Source: Vibrio mexicanus
GTDB taxonomy: Bacteria > Pseudomonadota > Gammaproteobacteria > Enterobacterales > Vibrionaceae
Length of the DNA: 64,000 bases
NCBI RefSeq assembly: GCF_001012815.1
Contig: NZ_JYJP01000015.1
Location: forward strand, 1 to 64,000
Reading direction: 5' to 3'
Part shown: piece by piece, positions 18,477-28,022 of the stretch
Layout of the letters: every line of letters starts with the position of its first letter
How positions within the stretch are numbered: position 1 is the first letter of the stretch
Program-made: the position numbers and the translations under genes
The notes under the pieces: generated by a model
What the model was told of the DNA's origin: nothing
What the model saw: only the letters and a program-made list of their open reading frames with translations
The model's database searches: none

Positions 18477-19632
18477 ATGGGCAAGTTATTACGTGACTTT
18501 CTAAAAATGGAGTCATCGAGCGGAATACTTCTTATCATTGCTTCAATCGTTGCAATGTCTGTCGCAAATTCCGGGCTTAATGAATATTATCAGGGATTTT
18601 TACACACGTACGTGTTGGGGATGTCGTTATCCCACTGGATAAATGACGGCCTCATGGCAATTTTCTTTCTGCTGATTGGTCTTGAAGTAAAACGAGAGCT
18701 AGTAGAAGGTGCATTAAAATCGAAAGAGACAGCTATGTTCCCAGCAATTGCTGCTGTGGGGGCATGGTGGTTCCAGCTCTTATCTACGTTTTCTTCAATA
18801 TTAATAACCCAGAAGCGTTAGCTGGCTGGGCTATCCCTGCGGCAACCGACATTGCATTTGCGCTTGGCATCATGGCATTGCTTGGTAACCGTGTGCCTGT
18901 CAGCCTGAAAGTGTTCCTACTTGCGTTGCTATCATCGATGATCTTGGCGCCGTTATCATTATTGCTCTGTTCTATACCCAAGATCTTTCAATCATGGCTT
19001 TGATTCTTGGTTTCCTTTGTACAGCGATTCTATTTACTCTCAACGCGAAAAAAGTTACTCACCTTTCTTTATACCTTCTTGTAGGACTTGTTTTGTGGTT
19101 TGCAGTATTGAAATCGGGCGTTCACGCAACACTTGCTGGTGTAGTGATTGGCTTTGCCATCCCAATCAAGGGCGACAAGCCTAACGAGTCGCCTTTAAAG
19201 ACGCTTGAGCATTGGTTACACCCGTACGTGTCCTTTGGCATCTTACCGCTGTTCGCGTTGGCAAATGCAGGTATTGCTCTTAACAACGTTTCGATTAGCG
19301 GTTTAACTTCAGCGCTACCAATGGGCATTGCGTTTGGGTTGTTAGTGGGTAAACCAATCGGCATCATGTTATTTAGCTGGGTAGCTGTGAAGATGAAGTG
19401 GGCGCGAATGCCGCATAGTGTTGGCATGCGACATATCTTCGCCGTGTCTATCTTGTGCGGCATTGGCTTTACCATGTCTATATTCATCTCTTCCTTGGCG
19501 TTTGGCTTTGAGCATGAAGTGCTCGATACCTATGCCAGATTGGGTATATTGATGGGCTCAACGGCATCCGCAATTCTCGGTTACAGTTTATTAGCGATAA
19601 CTTTGCCTAAGCCTAAAGTTGTAATGAACTAA
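18477..19632 (+). CDS. nhaA: Na+/H+ antiporter NhaA (two apparent frameshifts)
   Basis: Electrogenic antiporter that expels sodium (or lithium) in exchange for protons, important for marine bacteria at alkaline pH. The N-terminal [20 protein letters not shown] and the [22 protein letters not shown] core are family hallmarks, cut here to fit: [10 protein letters not shown]. The frame is lost at 18758-18762 (G5 should be G6, giving [13 protein letters not shown]) and at 18928 (G should be GG, giving [12 protein letters not shown]). The second repair restores the essential Asp pair (about 155-156), and ATDIAFALG carries a further conserved Asp. The corrected length is about 385 residues, as expected. 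A terminator follows. The losses look like sequencing artefacts. Confidence 0.93.
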
Positions 19633-19639
19633 GTTTTCC

Positions 19640-19670
19640 GCCCACAAGCAGCAATGTTTGTGGGCTTTTT
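19640..19670 (+). terminator. Terminator of nhaA
   Basis: GCCCACAA (19640-19647) pairs with TTGTGGGC (19658-19665) and is followed by five T residues. Confidence 0.88.
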
Positions 19671-20045
19671 GTATCGTACTGTATTACTCTCAAATTCAGT
19701 TTAGAGAATTAAAACTCGTTTAATTTCATCCTGTAACCGTCTGTTATTAATAGTTATTTTTACGTTTTTGTTTTGAGTTTAGTTCGAAAGCTTACATCTG
19801 ATTGAACAATTGATGATAGTTTTCCCGTACAGAAGTCTCATTTAGATCGGAAATTCCGAAAGATCTCCTCATCACAAGCGAATATTCTTACCTTCACCTT
19901 TTCCATAGACTCGTTCCCTTGCATATTTTGCTTCAATGTTAGTGAATTGATATATCGAATGAAAGTCGGTTATCATTTGTAATAGTTGTTTGGTAAAGTC
20001 CTATAAATGTTAAAGTTTTATAAAAGTCTGTGGAGGCTAGTTTAA
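19671..20045 (+). promoter_or_regulatory. Intergenic region upstream of the mrp operon
   Basis: About 375 AT-rich bases between the nhaA terminator and mrpA. It must hold the mrp promoter, but I cannot single out convincing -35 and -10 boxes. A good ribosome site (GTGGAGG, nine bases before the ATG) ends the region. No ORF or repeat stands out. Confidence 0.4.
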
Positions 20046-22332
20046 ATGCTCATCGCTGTCCTGTCGGGGTTTATCCTAGCGGCGTTTGTCCCTTGGCTGT
20101 TTCGTAATTTTGGGGAACGAACCAGTAAGTTGCTTGCGATTTTGCCAGCAGCATTGTTTGTCTATTTCATGACTTTCCTCCCTGCTATTACAGGGCAGGG
20201 GCCGCAGCTCATTAGTTATGAGTGGGTGCCAAGTTTAGGGATTACTCTGAATTTTTGGTTAGACGGCTTAAGTTTGATGTTCGCATTGCTCATTTCAGGC
20301 ATTGGCTTTTTCGTCATTATCTATGCTGGCAGCTATTTAGCGTACAAGCCAGATCAGCGTAAACTGCTGATGTATTTGATGGCTTTCATGAGTGCGATGC
20401 TGGGTGTTGTACTTTCAAGTAACTTAATGGCGATGTTCGTATTCTGGGAACTGACCAGTATTACTTCTTACATGCTCATCGGTTATTACCACGAGAAAGA
20501 GTCTTCACGTAAATCGGCGTTGCAAGGTCTGTTTGTCACAGTCGGCGGTGGACTAGCACTACTTGCCGGTATCATCATGCTTGGCGCGATTGCTGGAACC
20601 TATGAAGTTCATGAGATCTTGGCTCAGGGTACAGACCTTCAAACTCACGCGCTTTTCACAGTGATGATGCTCGCTGTTCTTGGTGGTACTTTCACCAAGT
20701 CGGCGCAGTTCCCGTTCCACTTTTGGTTGCCTAATGCTATGGCAGCCCCAACGCCAGTGAGTTCTTACCTTCACTCTGCAACCATGGTTAAAGCGGGCGT
20801 CTATCTAATGGCGCGTTTGCAACCTACCATGCTGGCCATGAGACTTGGACCCTGCTTCTTACCGGAGCTGGTGCGATTACTATGCTTCTTGGTGCCGCGA
20901 TGGCGGTGTCGAGTACGGATCTTAAGAAAATCTTGCGTACTCAACCATCATGGCTTTGGGCACGCTCACCATGCTTATAGGTATCGGCACTGAAGCTGCA
21001 TTAGTAGCGGCGGTGGTTTTCCTTCTAGGGCATGCCTTATACAAAGGTGCGTTGTTCATGGCGGCAGGTACTATAGACCATGAAACTGGTACGAAAGATG
21101 TACGTGAGCTGGGTGGCCTTCGCAAAGCGATGCCGTATACCGCTGCATTTATGTCTTTGGCTGCATTGGCCCTAGCAGGTGTTCCACCACTGTTTGGCTT
21201 TATCGGTAAAGAGTTGATGCTTGCAGGCGTTCTAACCAGTCTTTGGGCACCGGTTCTTGCATTAATGGCGCTGCTGACTTCCATCTTCATTGTTGCTTGT
21301 GCTTGTTTGCTAGTGATCAAACCTTTCTGGGGAGAGAAAAAGCAAACACCAAAAGACGCACATGAAGCCCCAATGGGGATGCGCCTTGGTTTCACTATCT
21401 TATCGGTTGTCGGTCTTATCTTTGGTTTGATCCCAAGCTTAGTTTCCCCATTAGTGACTTCGGCGGCCAACGCGGTGTCGGGTTATGATGTTTCGGATAT
21501 TGATTTGGCTCTATGGCATGGTGTGAATGTGCCGCTCATTATGAGTTTGACGGCGTTAGCGTTGGGTTACTTGCTGTTTAAGAAGTGGGATTCTTTAGGA
21601 GCGAAAGCTTCAAAAGTGAAACCAATGCTGGATTACGGACCTGAGCGTGGTTACTTCGTATTCATGGACAACATGCTTAAGTTTGCGAAGTGGTCGACAG
21701 CGAAGTTGCAAAACGGCTATATGGCGAATTACATCCTAACAATCTTTGTAACCACGATTGTTCTGGTTGGCTATACCATGTTTACCAAAGTGGGTTTCCA
21801 TTGGGAGATTGATTTCTCTGATGTGACGCTAAAAGACATCGGCTTATCTATTCTGATTGTGGCTGTCATCACATACGCGTGTATTACTCCTTTGCGTTTA
21901 GGCGCGGTAGCTGCACTCGGTGCGCTTGGTTTCTCAATGGCACTTATCTACGTGTTCTTCAGTGCGCCAGACTTGGCTATTACTCAGGTACTGATTGAGA
22001 CGTTGACCGTTATCATGCTGGTTCTTGTGCTGTTTAAATTGCCTAAGTTCCAAAAGCTGTCTTCATCGGACGTACGCTGGCGGGACTGTATTGTGGCCGT
22101 ATCATTTGGTGCCATGATGGCAACACTACTCTTGACCGCAGTGCACTTTGCAATGCCGGGCGGTATTAGTGAATACCTCATAGAGAACAGCTACCCAATT
22201 GCGAAAGGCCGCAACATAGTGAACGTCATCCTCGTTGACTATCGTGCTTTAGATACATTAGGTGAACTCTTCGTACTGTCGCTTGCTGCGATTGGTGTCA
22301 CTGCAATGCTTAGAACGAAGAAGGAAAAGTAA
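20046..22332 (+). CDS. mrpA: Mrp-type Na+/H+ antiporter subunit A (two apparent frameshifts)
   Basis: Largest membrane subunit of the multi-subunit Mrp antiporter, related to NuoL of respiratory complex I. It carries the proton-translocating antiporter-like domain ([43 protein letters not shown]) and a long C-terminal extension with further membrane segments ending near [15 protein letters not shown]. The frame is lost at 20836-20837 (GGCCAT should be GGCCCAT, giving [15 protein letters not shown]) and at 20935 (TTGCGT should be TTGGCGT, giving [13 protein letters not shown]). The corrected protein has about 763 residues, the normal size for MrpA. The stop overlaps the mrpB start as TAATG. 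Confidence 0.93.
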
Positions 22333-22763
22333 TGAACAAGACAGGTACTTCAATCATTCTTCAAGTTATCGCACGCTTCTTGCTACCGATGCTGTTGTTA
22401 TTCTCTGTGTTCCTTCTGTTACGCGGGCATGATGAGCCGGGCGGTGGTTTTATCGCAGGTCTTGTGGCTTCCAGCGGCTTTGCCCTTTATTTGTTTGCGT
22501 TCGATACAGAACAAACACGTAAAGTTATTGGCGTTGATAGCTCCTACTTAATGGGAGGCGGTTTGATTATCGCTATTTTGAGCGGCTTCATTGGCGTTGT
22601 ATATAAAGGTGCATTCCTAAGTGCTGTGTGGTGGTACCCAACCTTGCCGGGGCTAGGAGAGCTGAAGATAAGCACACCGTTGATTTTCGATATTGGTGTG
22701 TATCTGGTGGTTATTGGAATGGTAACGACCTTGCTTCTTTCACTAGCACAGTTGGAGGATTAA
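22332..22763 (+). CDS. mrpB: Mrp antiporter subunit B
   Basis: A 143-residue membrane protein with four hydrophobic segments, second gene of the seven-gene Mrp operon. It has the MrpB/MnhB family features [17 protein letters not shown] near residue 27 and a stretch of small residues in the third segment. MrpB is needed for assembly and activity of the whole antiporter. Its start overlaps the mrpA stop by one base and its stop directly abuts the mrpC start, so expression is tightly coupled. Confidence 0.94.
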   Translation: MNKTGTSIILQVIARFLLPMLLLFSVFLLLRGHDEPGGGFIAGLVASSGFALYLFAFDTEQTRKVIGVDSSYLMGGGLIIAILSGFIGVVYKGAFLSAVWWYPTLPGLGELKISTPLIFDIGVYLVVIGMVTTLLLSLAQLED

Positions 22764-23117
22764 ATGACAACTTTGTTTGCTTTTGTAATCGGTGCTCTTT
22801 ATGCAGCAGCGCTTTACATGATGCTTCGTCGAAGTGTCGTTAAGCTAGTGATAGGTTTAATGATTCTTTCGAATGCATCGAATTTACTTATCTTCACCGG
22901 CGGCGGCCTTGTAAGAGGTGGTGCACCTTTGATTGAAGAAGGTATGACAGGTCCAGTTGGTACGATTGCGGATCCATTGCCACAGGCGCTTATCCTCACC
23001 GCGATTGTTATTAGTTTTGGTGTTTTGGCTTTTGCTGTTGTTTTGATCAAACGCGCTTACAAAGTGATTGGTAAAGACGACATGAACGAAATGAAGAGTA
23101 CAGATTCACAATTATGA
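22764..23117 (+). CDS. mrpC: Mrp antiporter subunit C
   Basis: A 117-residue membrane protein homologous to complex I subunit NuoK. It shows three hydrophobic segments, with the family sequence [19 protein letters not shown] and [17 protein letters not shown]; the latter includes the conserved LTAIVI helix found in MrpC and NuoK. It starts directly after the mrpB stop and overlaps mrpD by four bases (ATGATG context). Confidence 0.95.
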   Translation: MTTLFAFVIGALYAAALYMMLRRSVVKLVIGLMILSNASNLLIFTGGGLVRGGAPLIEEGMTGPVGTIADPLPQALILTAIVISFGVLAFAVVLIKRAYKVIGKDDMNEMKSTDSQL

Positions 23118-24606
23118 TGCTATTAATGCCAGTACTGATCCCGATGCTTGCTGCCGCCATTTCGATGGTGTTATGGAAGCATCAAACTCTGCAACGCTGG
23201 ATCAGTGTTTTCTCAAACTTCGCGTTGCTTGTAGCAGCAGGTACTCTGTTTACGACTGTTTATAACGATGGTATTCAGGTGATCACCCTTGGTGGGTGGG
23301 ATGCCCCTTTCGGTATCTCGCTGGTTGCCGATCTACTTGCCGTTATTATGGTGACAGTGTCAGCGGTTGTTGCGTTTTGTATCTCTATCTACGCGTTAGC
23401 GACAATGACCAAAGAGCATGAGAAGTTCGGTTTTTACCCATTACTTCACCTAATGCTTGCAGGTGTCATTGGTTCATTCCTAACCGGCGATATCTTTAAC
23501 CTATACGTATGGTTTGAGATCATGCTAGTTGCGTCATTTGGCTTGCTTATCCTTGGTGGTGAGCGCAGCCAGATGGAAGGTGCACTGAAGTATGTCACGC
23601 TTAACTTACTGTCCTCAGCTCTGTTCTTAAGTGCGATTGGCCTTTTGTATGCCTACGCAGGAACGTTGAACATGGCTGACCTTGGCCAGAAGTTGGCGAT
23701 GTCAGACAGTCCTGAAGTGGTTACTGTCATTTCACTGTTGTTCCTTGTAGCGTTTGGTATTAAAGCAGCAGCTTTCCCGTTGTTCTTCTGGCTACCTGCG
23801 TCTTACCACACGCCACCTGTCGCTATTTCTGCGGTATTTGCTGGTCTACTGACGAAAGTAGGCGTATACGCACTATATCGCGTGTTCAGTGTCATCTTCA
23901 TTGGTGATATTGGTTTCACGCACAGTACGCTATTAATGTGGATGGGTATTTTTACCATGGTGACTGGCGTACTCGGAGCCGCAGCTCAGTTCGAAGTTAG
24001 ACGTATTCTGTCATTCCACATTGTGAGCCAGATTGGTTACATGATTTTGGGCCTTGCTCTATTTACACCGCTTGCGATTCTAGGTGGCGTGTTCTATCTG
24101 TTCCACCATATCGTGGTGAAGACAAACTTGTTCTTAATTGGCGGTGTTATGCATCGCTTGCACGGAACCTATGATTTGTCGCGTTTGGGTGGTTTGTATA
24201 AGTCAGCGCCGTTCTTAGCCATCTTGTTTGCTATTCCGGCGATGTCACTGGCAGGTATTCCACCGTTGTCAGGTTTCTTCGCTAAGTTTGTGGTTATTAA
24301 AGCGGGTATTGAAGCGAAAGAGTGGATTGGTGTGATTGCGTCACTTGCAGTTGGCCTATTGACTATGTACTCCATGATTAAGATTTGGGCAGAGGCTTTC
24401 TGGAAGAAACTTCCTGAAGAAGCAGAAACGCTACCACCATTGTCTGATTCAGAGCGCTTGTGCTTGTATCTTCCGATTATCCTAATGGCGGGTATCACAG
24501 TAACTATCGGTATCAATGCTGAATGGTTTGTGAATCTTGCTCTATGGCCGCTGAACAGATCCTCGATCCTCAGCAGTACATTCAAGCTGTGTTAGGAGGC
24601 AACTAG
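23114..24606 (+). CDS. mrpD: Mrp antiporter subunit D (apparent frameshift near the 3' end)
   Basis: Antiporter-like membrane subunit related to NuoM and NuoN, one of the proton-pumping parts of the Mrp complex. Typical pieces are [33 protein letters not shown] and [17 protein letters not shown]. As sequenced, the frame drifts after residue 476 and stops at 24595 with an unrelated tail. Adding one A at 24544 (CTATGG to CTAATGG) gives [19 protein letters not shown] and a stop at 24604-24606, two bases before mrpE, at about 498 residues. This fits the compact spacing of the operon, so I take 24606 as the true end. Confidence 0.93.
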
Positions 24607-24607
24607 T

Positions 24608-25081
24608 ATGAAAGCATTTGGTTGGAACGTACTTCTGGCATTGGCATGGGTGGTGTTGTCAGGCTCATATACTCTAGCGAACCTGCTTGGCGGTATGATT
24701 TTAAGTTATATGGTATTGGCTTATGTACTGCGTGATCGCCCATTGTTCTCGAAGTACTTTGGCAAGTTACCTAAGCTAGTTAACTTCGTATTGTTCTTCA
24801 TTTGGGACCTGATTAAGGCAAACGCACGTGTCGCATACGACGTTATTACGCCAACACATTTGATGAAACCAGCCGTGATTGGTGTCCCTTTAGACTTGAA
24901 AACAGACGGTGGCATTACCGTGTTTTCGAACCTAATTACAGCGACGCCAGGCTCTCTTGCGCTTGATGTTTCGACAGATAAAAAAGTCTTATATGTGCAC
25001 TTGATGTACTTTGAAGATGAACAGCTTCATATCGCAGAGCTTAAGCGATTAGAAGCCATGGTTATTGATATTTTGGGTTAA
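24608..25081 (+). CDS. mrpE: Mrp antiporter subunit E
   Basis: A 157-residue membrane protein with hydrophobic segments in the first half and a soluble C-terminal part. It has the MrpE/MnhE features FFIWDLIKANARVAYDVITP and a TATPGSLALDVS segment. The start follows the corrected mrpD stop by one base, with AGGAGG located in the mrpD 3' end. It is an accessory subunit of the antiporter required for full function in studied species. Confidence 0.94.
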   Translation: MKAFGWNVLLALAWVVLSGSYTLANLLGGMILSYMVLAYVLRDRPLFSKYFGKLPKLVNFVLFFIWDLIKANARVAYDVITPTHLMKPAVIGVPLDLKTDGGITVFSNLITATPGSLALDVSTDKKVLYVHLMYFEDEQLHIAELKRLEAMVIDILG

Positions 25082-25086
25082 GAGTT

Positions 25087-25362
25087 ATGATTGAAACGGT
25101 CTATCAGATAAGTTTTGGTATGATGGTGTTAGCCCTATTGCTGGCATCGATTCGATTACTTAAAGGTCCATCGCTCCCAGATCGCGTTGTCGCGTTAGAG
25201 TTGATGGCGTCTATTACTGTCGGTATGGTTGTGCTTTACGGGGCGGCTTATAACCAACCTAAGATTATTGATGTAGCCATTGTGTTAGCGCTTACGTCAT
25301 TCCTAGCGGCAGTCGGTTTTTCAAGTTATTTAGAGAAACGAGGAATTCGAAACGATGATTGA
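25087..25362 (+). CDS. mrpF: Mrp antiporter subunit F
   Basis: A 91-residue protein with three hydrophobic segments. The family signature LKGPSLPDRVVALEL lies between the first and second segments, and PKIIDVAIVLALTSFL in the third. It sits five bases after mrpE and overlaps mrpG by eight bases. Its length is normal for MrpF/PhaF. Confidence 0.94.
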   Translation: MIETVYQISFGMMVLALLLASIRLLKGPSLPDRVVALELMASITVGMVVLYGAAYNQPKIIDVAIVLALTSFLAAVGFSSYLEKRGIRNDD

Positions 25363-25738
25363 TTTTGTAGTAGGGTTCTTTGCACTTATGGGCGCATTCT
25401 TGATGTTACTTGCTAGCATTGGCTTGAATCGTATGCCTGATTTTCTAACTCGTATGCATGCGACCAGTAAAGCAGGTGCTCTAGGCATTGGTTTGATAGT
25501 GATTGCATTCTCAATTGTATTTTGGGAAGACACGTCAATCGTTATTCGCTCAATAGTTGTGATTGTTTTCATTATCGTAACAGCGCCGATTGCGGCTCAT
25601 ATCTTGGCAAGAACGAGTTACTTCGTTGGTGTGCCAGTCTGGGGCGGTACAGTGAAAGATGCGATTAAAGAACAATACGACATGGAGACGCATCAACTTT
25701 CGAGTAAGTGCGGTACTAGCAAAACTGAAGAAAAATAG
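25355..25738 (+). CDS. mrpG: Mrp antiporter subunit G
   Basis: A 127-residue membrane protein, last gene of the operon. It has three hydrophobic segments, with the MrpG features IGLNRMPDFLTRMHATSKA and FIIVTAPIAAHILARTSY. The C-terminal tail of about 30 residues is hydrophilic. A bidirectional terminator lies about 30 bases downstream. All seven subunits of a group 1 type Mrp system are present in standard order. Confidence 0.95.
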   Translation: MIDFVVGFFALMGAFLMLLASIGLNRMPDFLTRMHATSKAGALGIGLIVIAFSIVFWEDTSIVIRSIVVIVFIIVTAPIAAHILARTSYFVGVPVWGGTVKDAIKEQYDMETHQLSSKCGTSKTEEK

Positions 25739-25770
25739 CTTCGGGTTTAGCTTGTAAATAGCAATAAAAA

Positions 25771-25798
25771 AACGCTTCCAAATGGGAAGCGTTTTTTG
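25771..25798. terminator. Bidirectional terminator between mrpG and the OmpA-family gene
   Basis: AACGCTTCC (25771-25779) pairs with GGAAGCGTT (25785-25793). There are six T residues on the plus strand and a run of A residues before the stem, giving T residues for minus-strand transcripts. Confidence 0.92.
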
Positions 25799-25812
25799 TG
25801 TTTAGGCTGCAG

Positions 25813-26427
25813 CTATTTTTCGATTACCGTAAAAATGGTCCACTCTTCAACCACCTTTTCTTGCAGGCCAACAACGGTCGCAGTGACGCGTCGGTTAACT
25901 GCGTGGGCGACTTCATCATCACCATCGTTTTCAAGTCTGTCCTCACCAAAACCGATAATTCGTACTCGGTCAGGTTCTACGCCATAATAGAGCAGCTCAT
26001 CCTGTACCATTTCGGCTCTCTTTTTGGAAAGTTCGAGGTTGTATTCCGGTGAGCCGACTTTACTTGCGTACCCTTGAATCTCAATGGATGCAGACTGGTA
26101 AGCCTCTAAGAACTCCGCCATCGTCGAAATTTGGTTGCTGAAGATTGGATTAATCTCATAGGAGTCGTTAGCAAACAAGATGCGTAGCTGGCGCTCTTCA
26201 GAGGACTTAATAGTCTCGCCACAGCCATCATTATCAACTTGAGATGTTTCGGGAGTGCCAGGACATAGGTCTCTAGCATTCACCACCCCATCTCTGTCGT
26301 CATCTAGTAAGTCTGCAACTTGGGTGGCTTCGGGTGTTGCAATGTAATCGTACTCTTCTTCCGCATAAGTGTTGCCATGGGTAAAGGCGAGTACAAGGGC
26401 TAAACTTAATAGGCTCTTATTCAACAT
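25813..26427 (-). CDS. OmpA-family outer membrane/peptidoglycan-binding protein
   Basis: A 204-residue secreted protein: signal peptide MLNKSLLSLALVLAF with probable cleavage after TYA, then a short calcium-type acidic motif (DDDRDGVVNARDLCPGTP, as in thrombospondin type 3 repeats). The C-terminal OmpA domain includes EIQGYASKVGS, NLELSKKRAEMVQ and the peptidoglycan-contact region FGEDR with NRRVTA. The start at 26427 has GTGGAG eight bases upstream and overlaps the TolC gene end. It is therefore co-transcribed with the TolC-family gene. OmpA-domain proteins often accompany TolC-like channels in loci for large secreted adhesins, where they may anchor the export channel. That partnership is inferred from context. 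Confidence 0.85.
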   Translation of the reverse strand: MLNKSLLSLALVLAFTHGNTYAEEEYDYIATPEATQVADLLDDDRDGVVNARDLCPGTPETSQVDNDGCGETIKSSEERQLRILFANDSYEINPIFSNQISTMAEFLEAYQSASIEIQGYASKVGSPEYNLELSKKRAEMVQDELLYYGVEPDRVRIIGFGEDRLENDGDDEVAHAVNRRVTATVVGLQEKVVEEWTIFTVIEK

Positions 26428-26429
26428 AA

Positions 26430-27737
26430 CTAGTACTCCACTTTTTCCGTCCACTCTTTAGGGATGTCAACAAGCAGGGCATCAAGCAGCACCCCAGTTG
26501 CATTCATCACTCGGTACTTAGCGTATTGCTCGGCGTAGTGAGCATCTAAATAGTCTTTACGTGCTTCAAAGAGTTCGTTTTCCGTATTGAGTAGATCGAG
26601 AAGGGTTCGTTGACCAATTCGATACTGTTTCTCATACGCCAGTACGGTTTCTGAGGCAGAATCTACGTGGTCAGCCAAAAAGTTTTTCTGTTGTAGAGTT
26701 AAATCCAATGCACTCCATGAAAGTCGCAAACCTTCTTCTATTTCTCTGTAAGCTTGGTCGCGTAGGTCTTTTGCTTTGTTGAGTTGATAGGCTGCACTTT
26801 CTGAGCGGTCGCTGTCACTACCACCACGGAATAAGTTGTACCGCATTCTAAGCATGGCAATGGCTTCTTCACTGTTGCCTTCAATACCACCTGCATCGTC
26901 ACGCCAAGTTTGGCTCGCTTCGATAGAGAAAGTAGGGTACATCGGCCCTTTGGACTGTTTGTACTGGAAGCGCGCTGAATCGATATCAGCCCCCGCGACT
27001 TGAAGTACTGGATGTTGATCAAATGCGACAACAAGTGCGTCTGTTAGCGAAAGTGGTAATTTTGATTCATCGGCTCTTGGGTAAATTAAGCCGAGAGGTT
27101 CTTGCCCGACAAGTCTTCTAAATTGAGTATGTGTATCGACTAAGTTGTTCTGAGCTGCGAGAAGGTTGCCGTGCGCCTTTGCAATACGAGCTTCAACTTG
27201 AGACACATCCGCTGTTGAGCCAATGCCAGACTCTGCGCGGCGTTTGATGTCTCTATATATCTCTTTGTGGACGGCGAGGTTGCTTTCCGATAGAGCAAGC
27301 ACCTCATAGGACTTGACCGCATCAAGATAAACTTGAGTCACTCTCAGGGCAATGTCTTGGGCGTCTGCCAGTATTTGGTTACGGATAGACTCTGCTTCGG
27401 CAGCCGTTCTATCAATGTCATTCAGCGTTGATGAGCCATCCCATAAGAGCTGGGTGATGGAGATAGTCGCCTCTTTTCGCGTGAGGTCTGTTCGAGTCGG
27501 GTCATCTGCTGGATCAATACCTTCGTAACCGATCCCTGCGTCCAAGTCGATGCTAGGTAGGTAGGCACCGCCCGCGGCGTCAGCATTTTTTAAGCTAGAC
27601 GCATATTCGTTAAAGATGCTTTTGATTTCTGGGTTGGTGGCCAATGTTATGGCTACCGCTTGTTCTAGAGTTTGTCCTGAGCTAGCAAAACTCATCGCTA
27701 TTAAACTGCTTATGACTAATTTTTTCTTCCAAAACAC
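26430..27737 (-). CDS. TolC-family outer membrane channel, LapE-like
   Basis: Outer membrane efflux protein, probably the exit channel for a type I secretion system. I choose GTG 27737 because GGGGAG lies seven bases upstream; it yields 435 residues starting with a signal peptide (FWKKKLVISSLIAMSFAS, cleaved near SSG). The two homologous halves of the OEP domain are visible: LEQAVAITLATNPEIKS near the start, ARIAKAHGNLLAAQNNL, and in the second half ALVVAFDQHPVLQVAGADI and the helix GQRTLLDLLNTENELFEAR. That last motif is characteristic of the type I secretion TolC subgroup. The gene is divergent from the adhesin, so it probably serves that protein. The ABC and membrane-fusion partners are not in the window. 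Confidence 0.87.
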   Translation of the reverse strand: MFWKKKLVISSLIAMSFASSGQTLEQAVAITLATNPEIKSIFNEYASSLKNADAAGGAYLPSIDLDAGIGYEGIDPADDPTRTDLTRKEATISITQLLWDGSSTLNDIDRTAAEAESIRNQILADAQDIALRVTQVYLDAVKSYEVLALSESNLAVHKEIYRDIKRRAESGIGSTADVSQVEARIAKAHGNLLAAQNNLVDTHTQFRRLVGQEPLGLIYPRADESKLPLSLTDALVVAFDQHPVLQVAGADIDSARFQYKQSKGPMYPTFSIEASQTWRDDAGGIEGNSEEAIAMLRMRYNLFRGGSDSDRSESAAYQLNKAKDLRDQAYREIEEGLRLSWSALDLTLQQKNFLADHVDSASETVLAYEKQYRIGQRTLLDLLNTENELFEARKDYLDAHYAEQYAKYRVMNATGVLLDALLVDIPKEWTEKVEY

Positions 27738-28022
27738 AACGTATCTCCCCACTGAGTTATGAAGGACGAATAAACAGACAATCAAGAAGTTATCGTCGAA
27801 CATGGCCATCGATCCTTTTAAGCGTAGTTAAGGATCCGGCAAAAAGGTATTTTTTACTTTAGAAGTAAGTGCCGGTTTTTCTGATAGGACTTTTTTGGCT
27901 TTCGTTAGGATTCTTCTGTTATTGACTAGTTTGTCATTATGGCCGCATCTATTTTTAATAGGTTACATAGTGGGGTGTATGCGGCGCTAGTGGGAGGCGT
28001 TGGTGCATCTGGGGGAACCGTT
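27738..28022. promoter_or_regulatory. Divergent control region of the TolC-like gene and the adhesin
   Basis: About 285 bases between the two divergent start codons. It contains the nested hairpin at 27836-27880. A longer adhesin reading frame starting at ATG 27939 is open through its right part, but it lacks a ribosome site there. Promoters for both directions must lie here; no box is clear enough to name. Confidence 0.4.
27836..27880 (+). terminator. Terminator-like nested hairpin upstream of the adhesin
   Basis: CCGGCA (27836-27841) pairs with TGCCGG (27870-27875) outside an inner hairpin TTACTT-TAG-AAGTAA (27854-27868). Five T residues follow (27876-27880). No plus-strand gene ends just before it, so it may be an attenuator within the adhesin leader rather than an end-of-gene terminator. 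Confidence 0.5.

Noticed and set aside
27939..28022. 28-residue N-terminal extension of the adhesin
   Set aside because: No ribosome site before ATG 27939, while ATG 28023 has GGGGGA and begins exactly at the retention module; kept as an alternative only.
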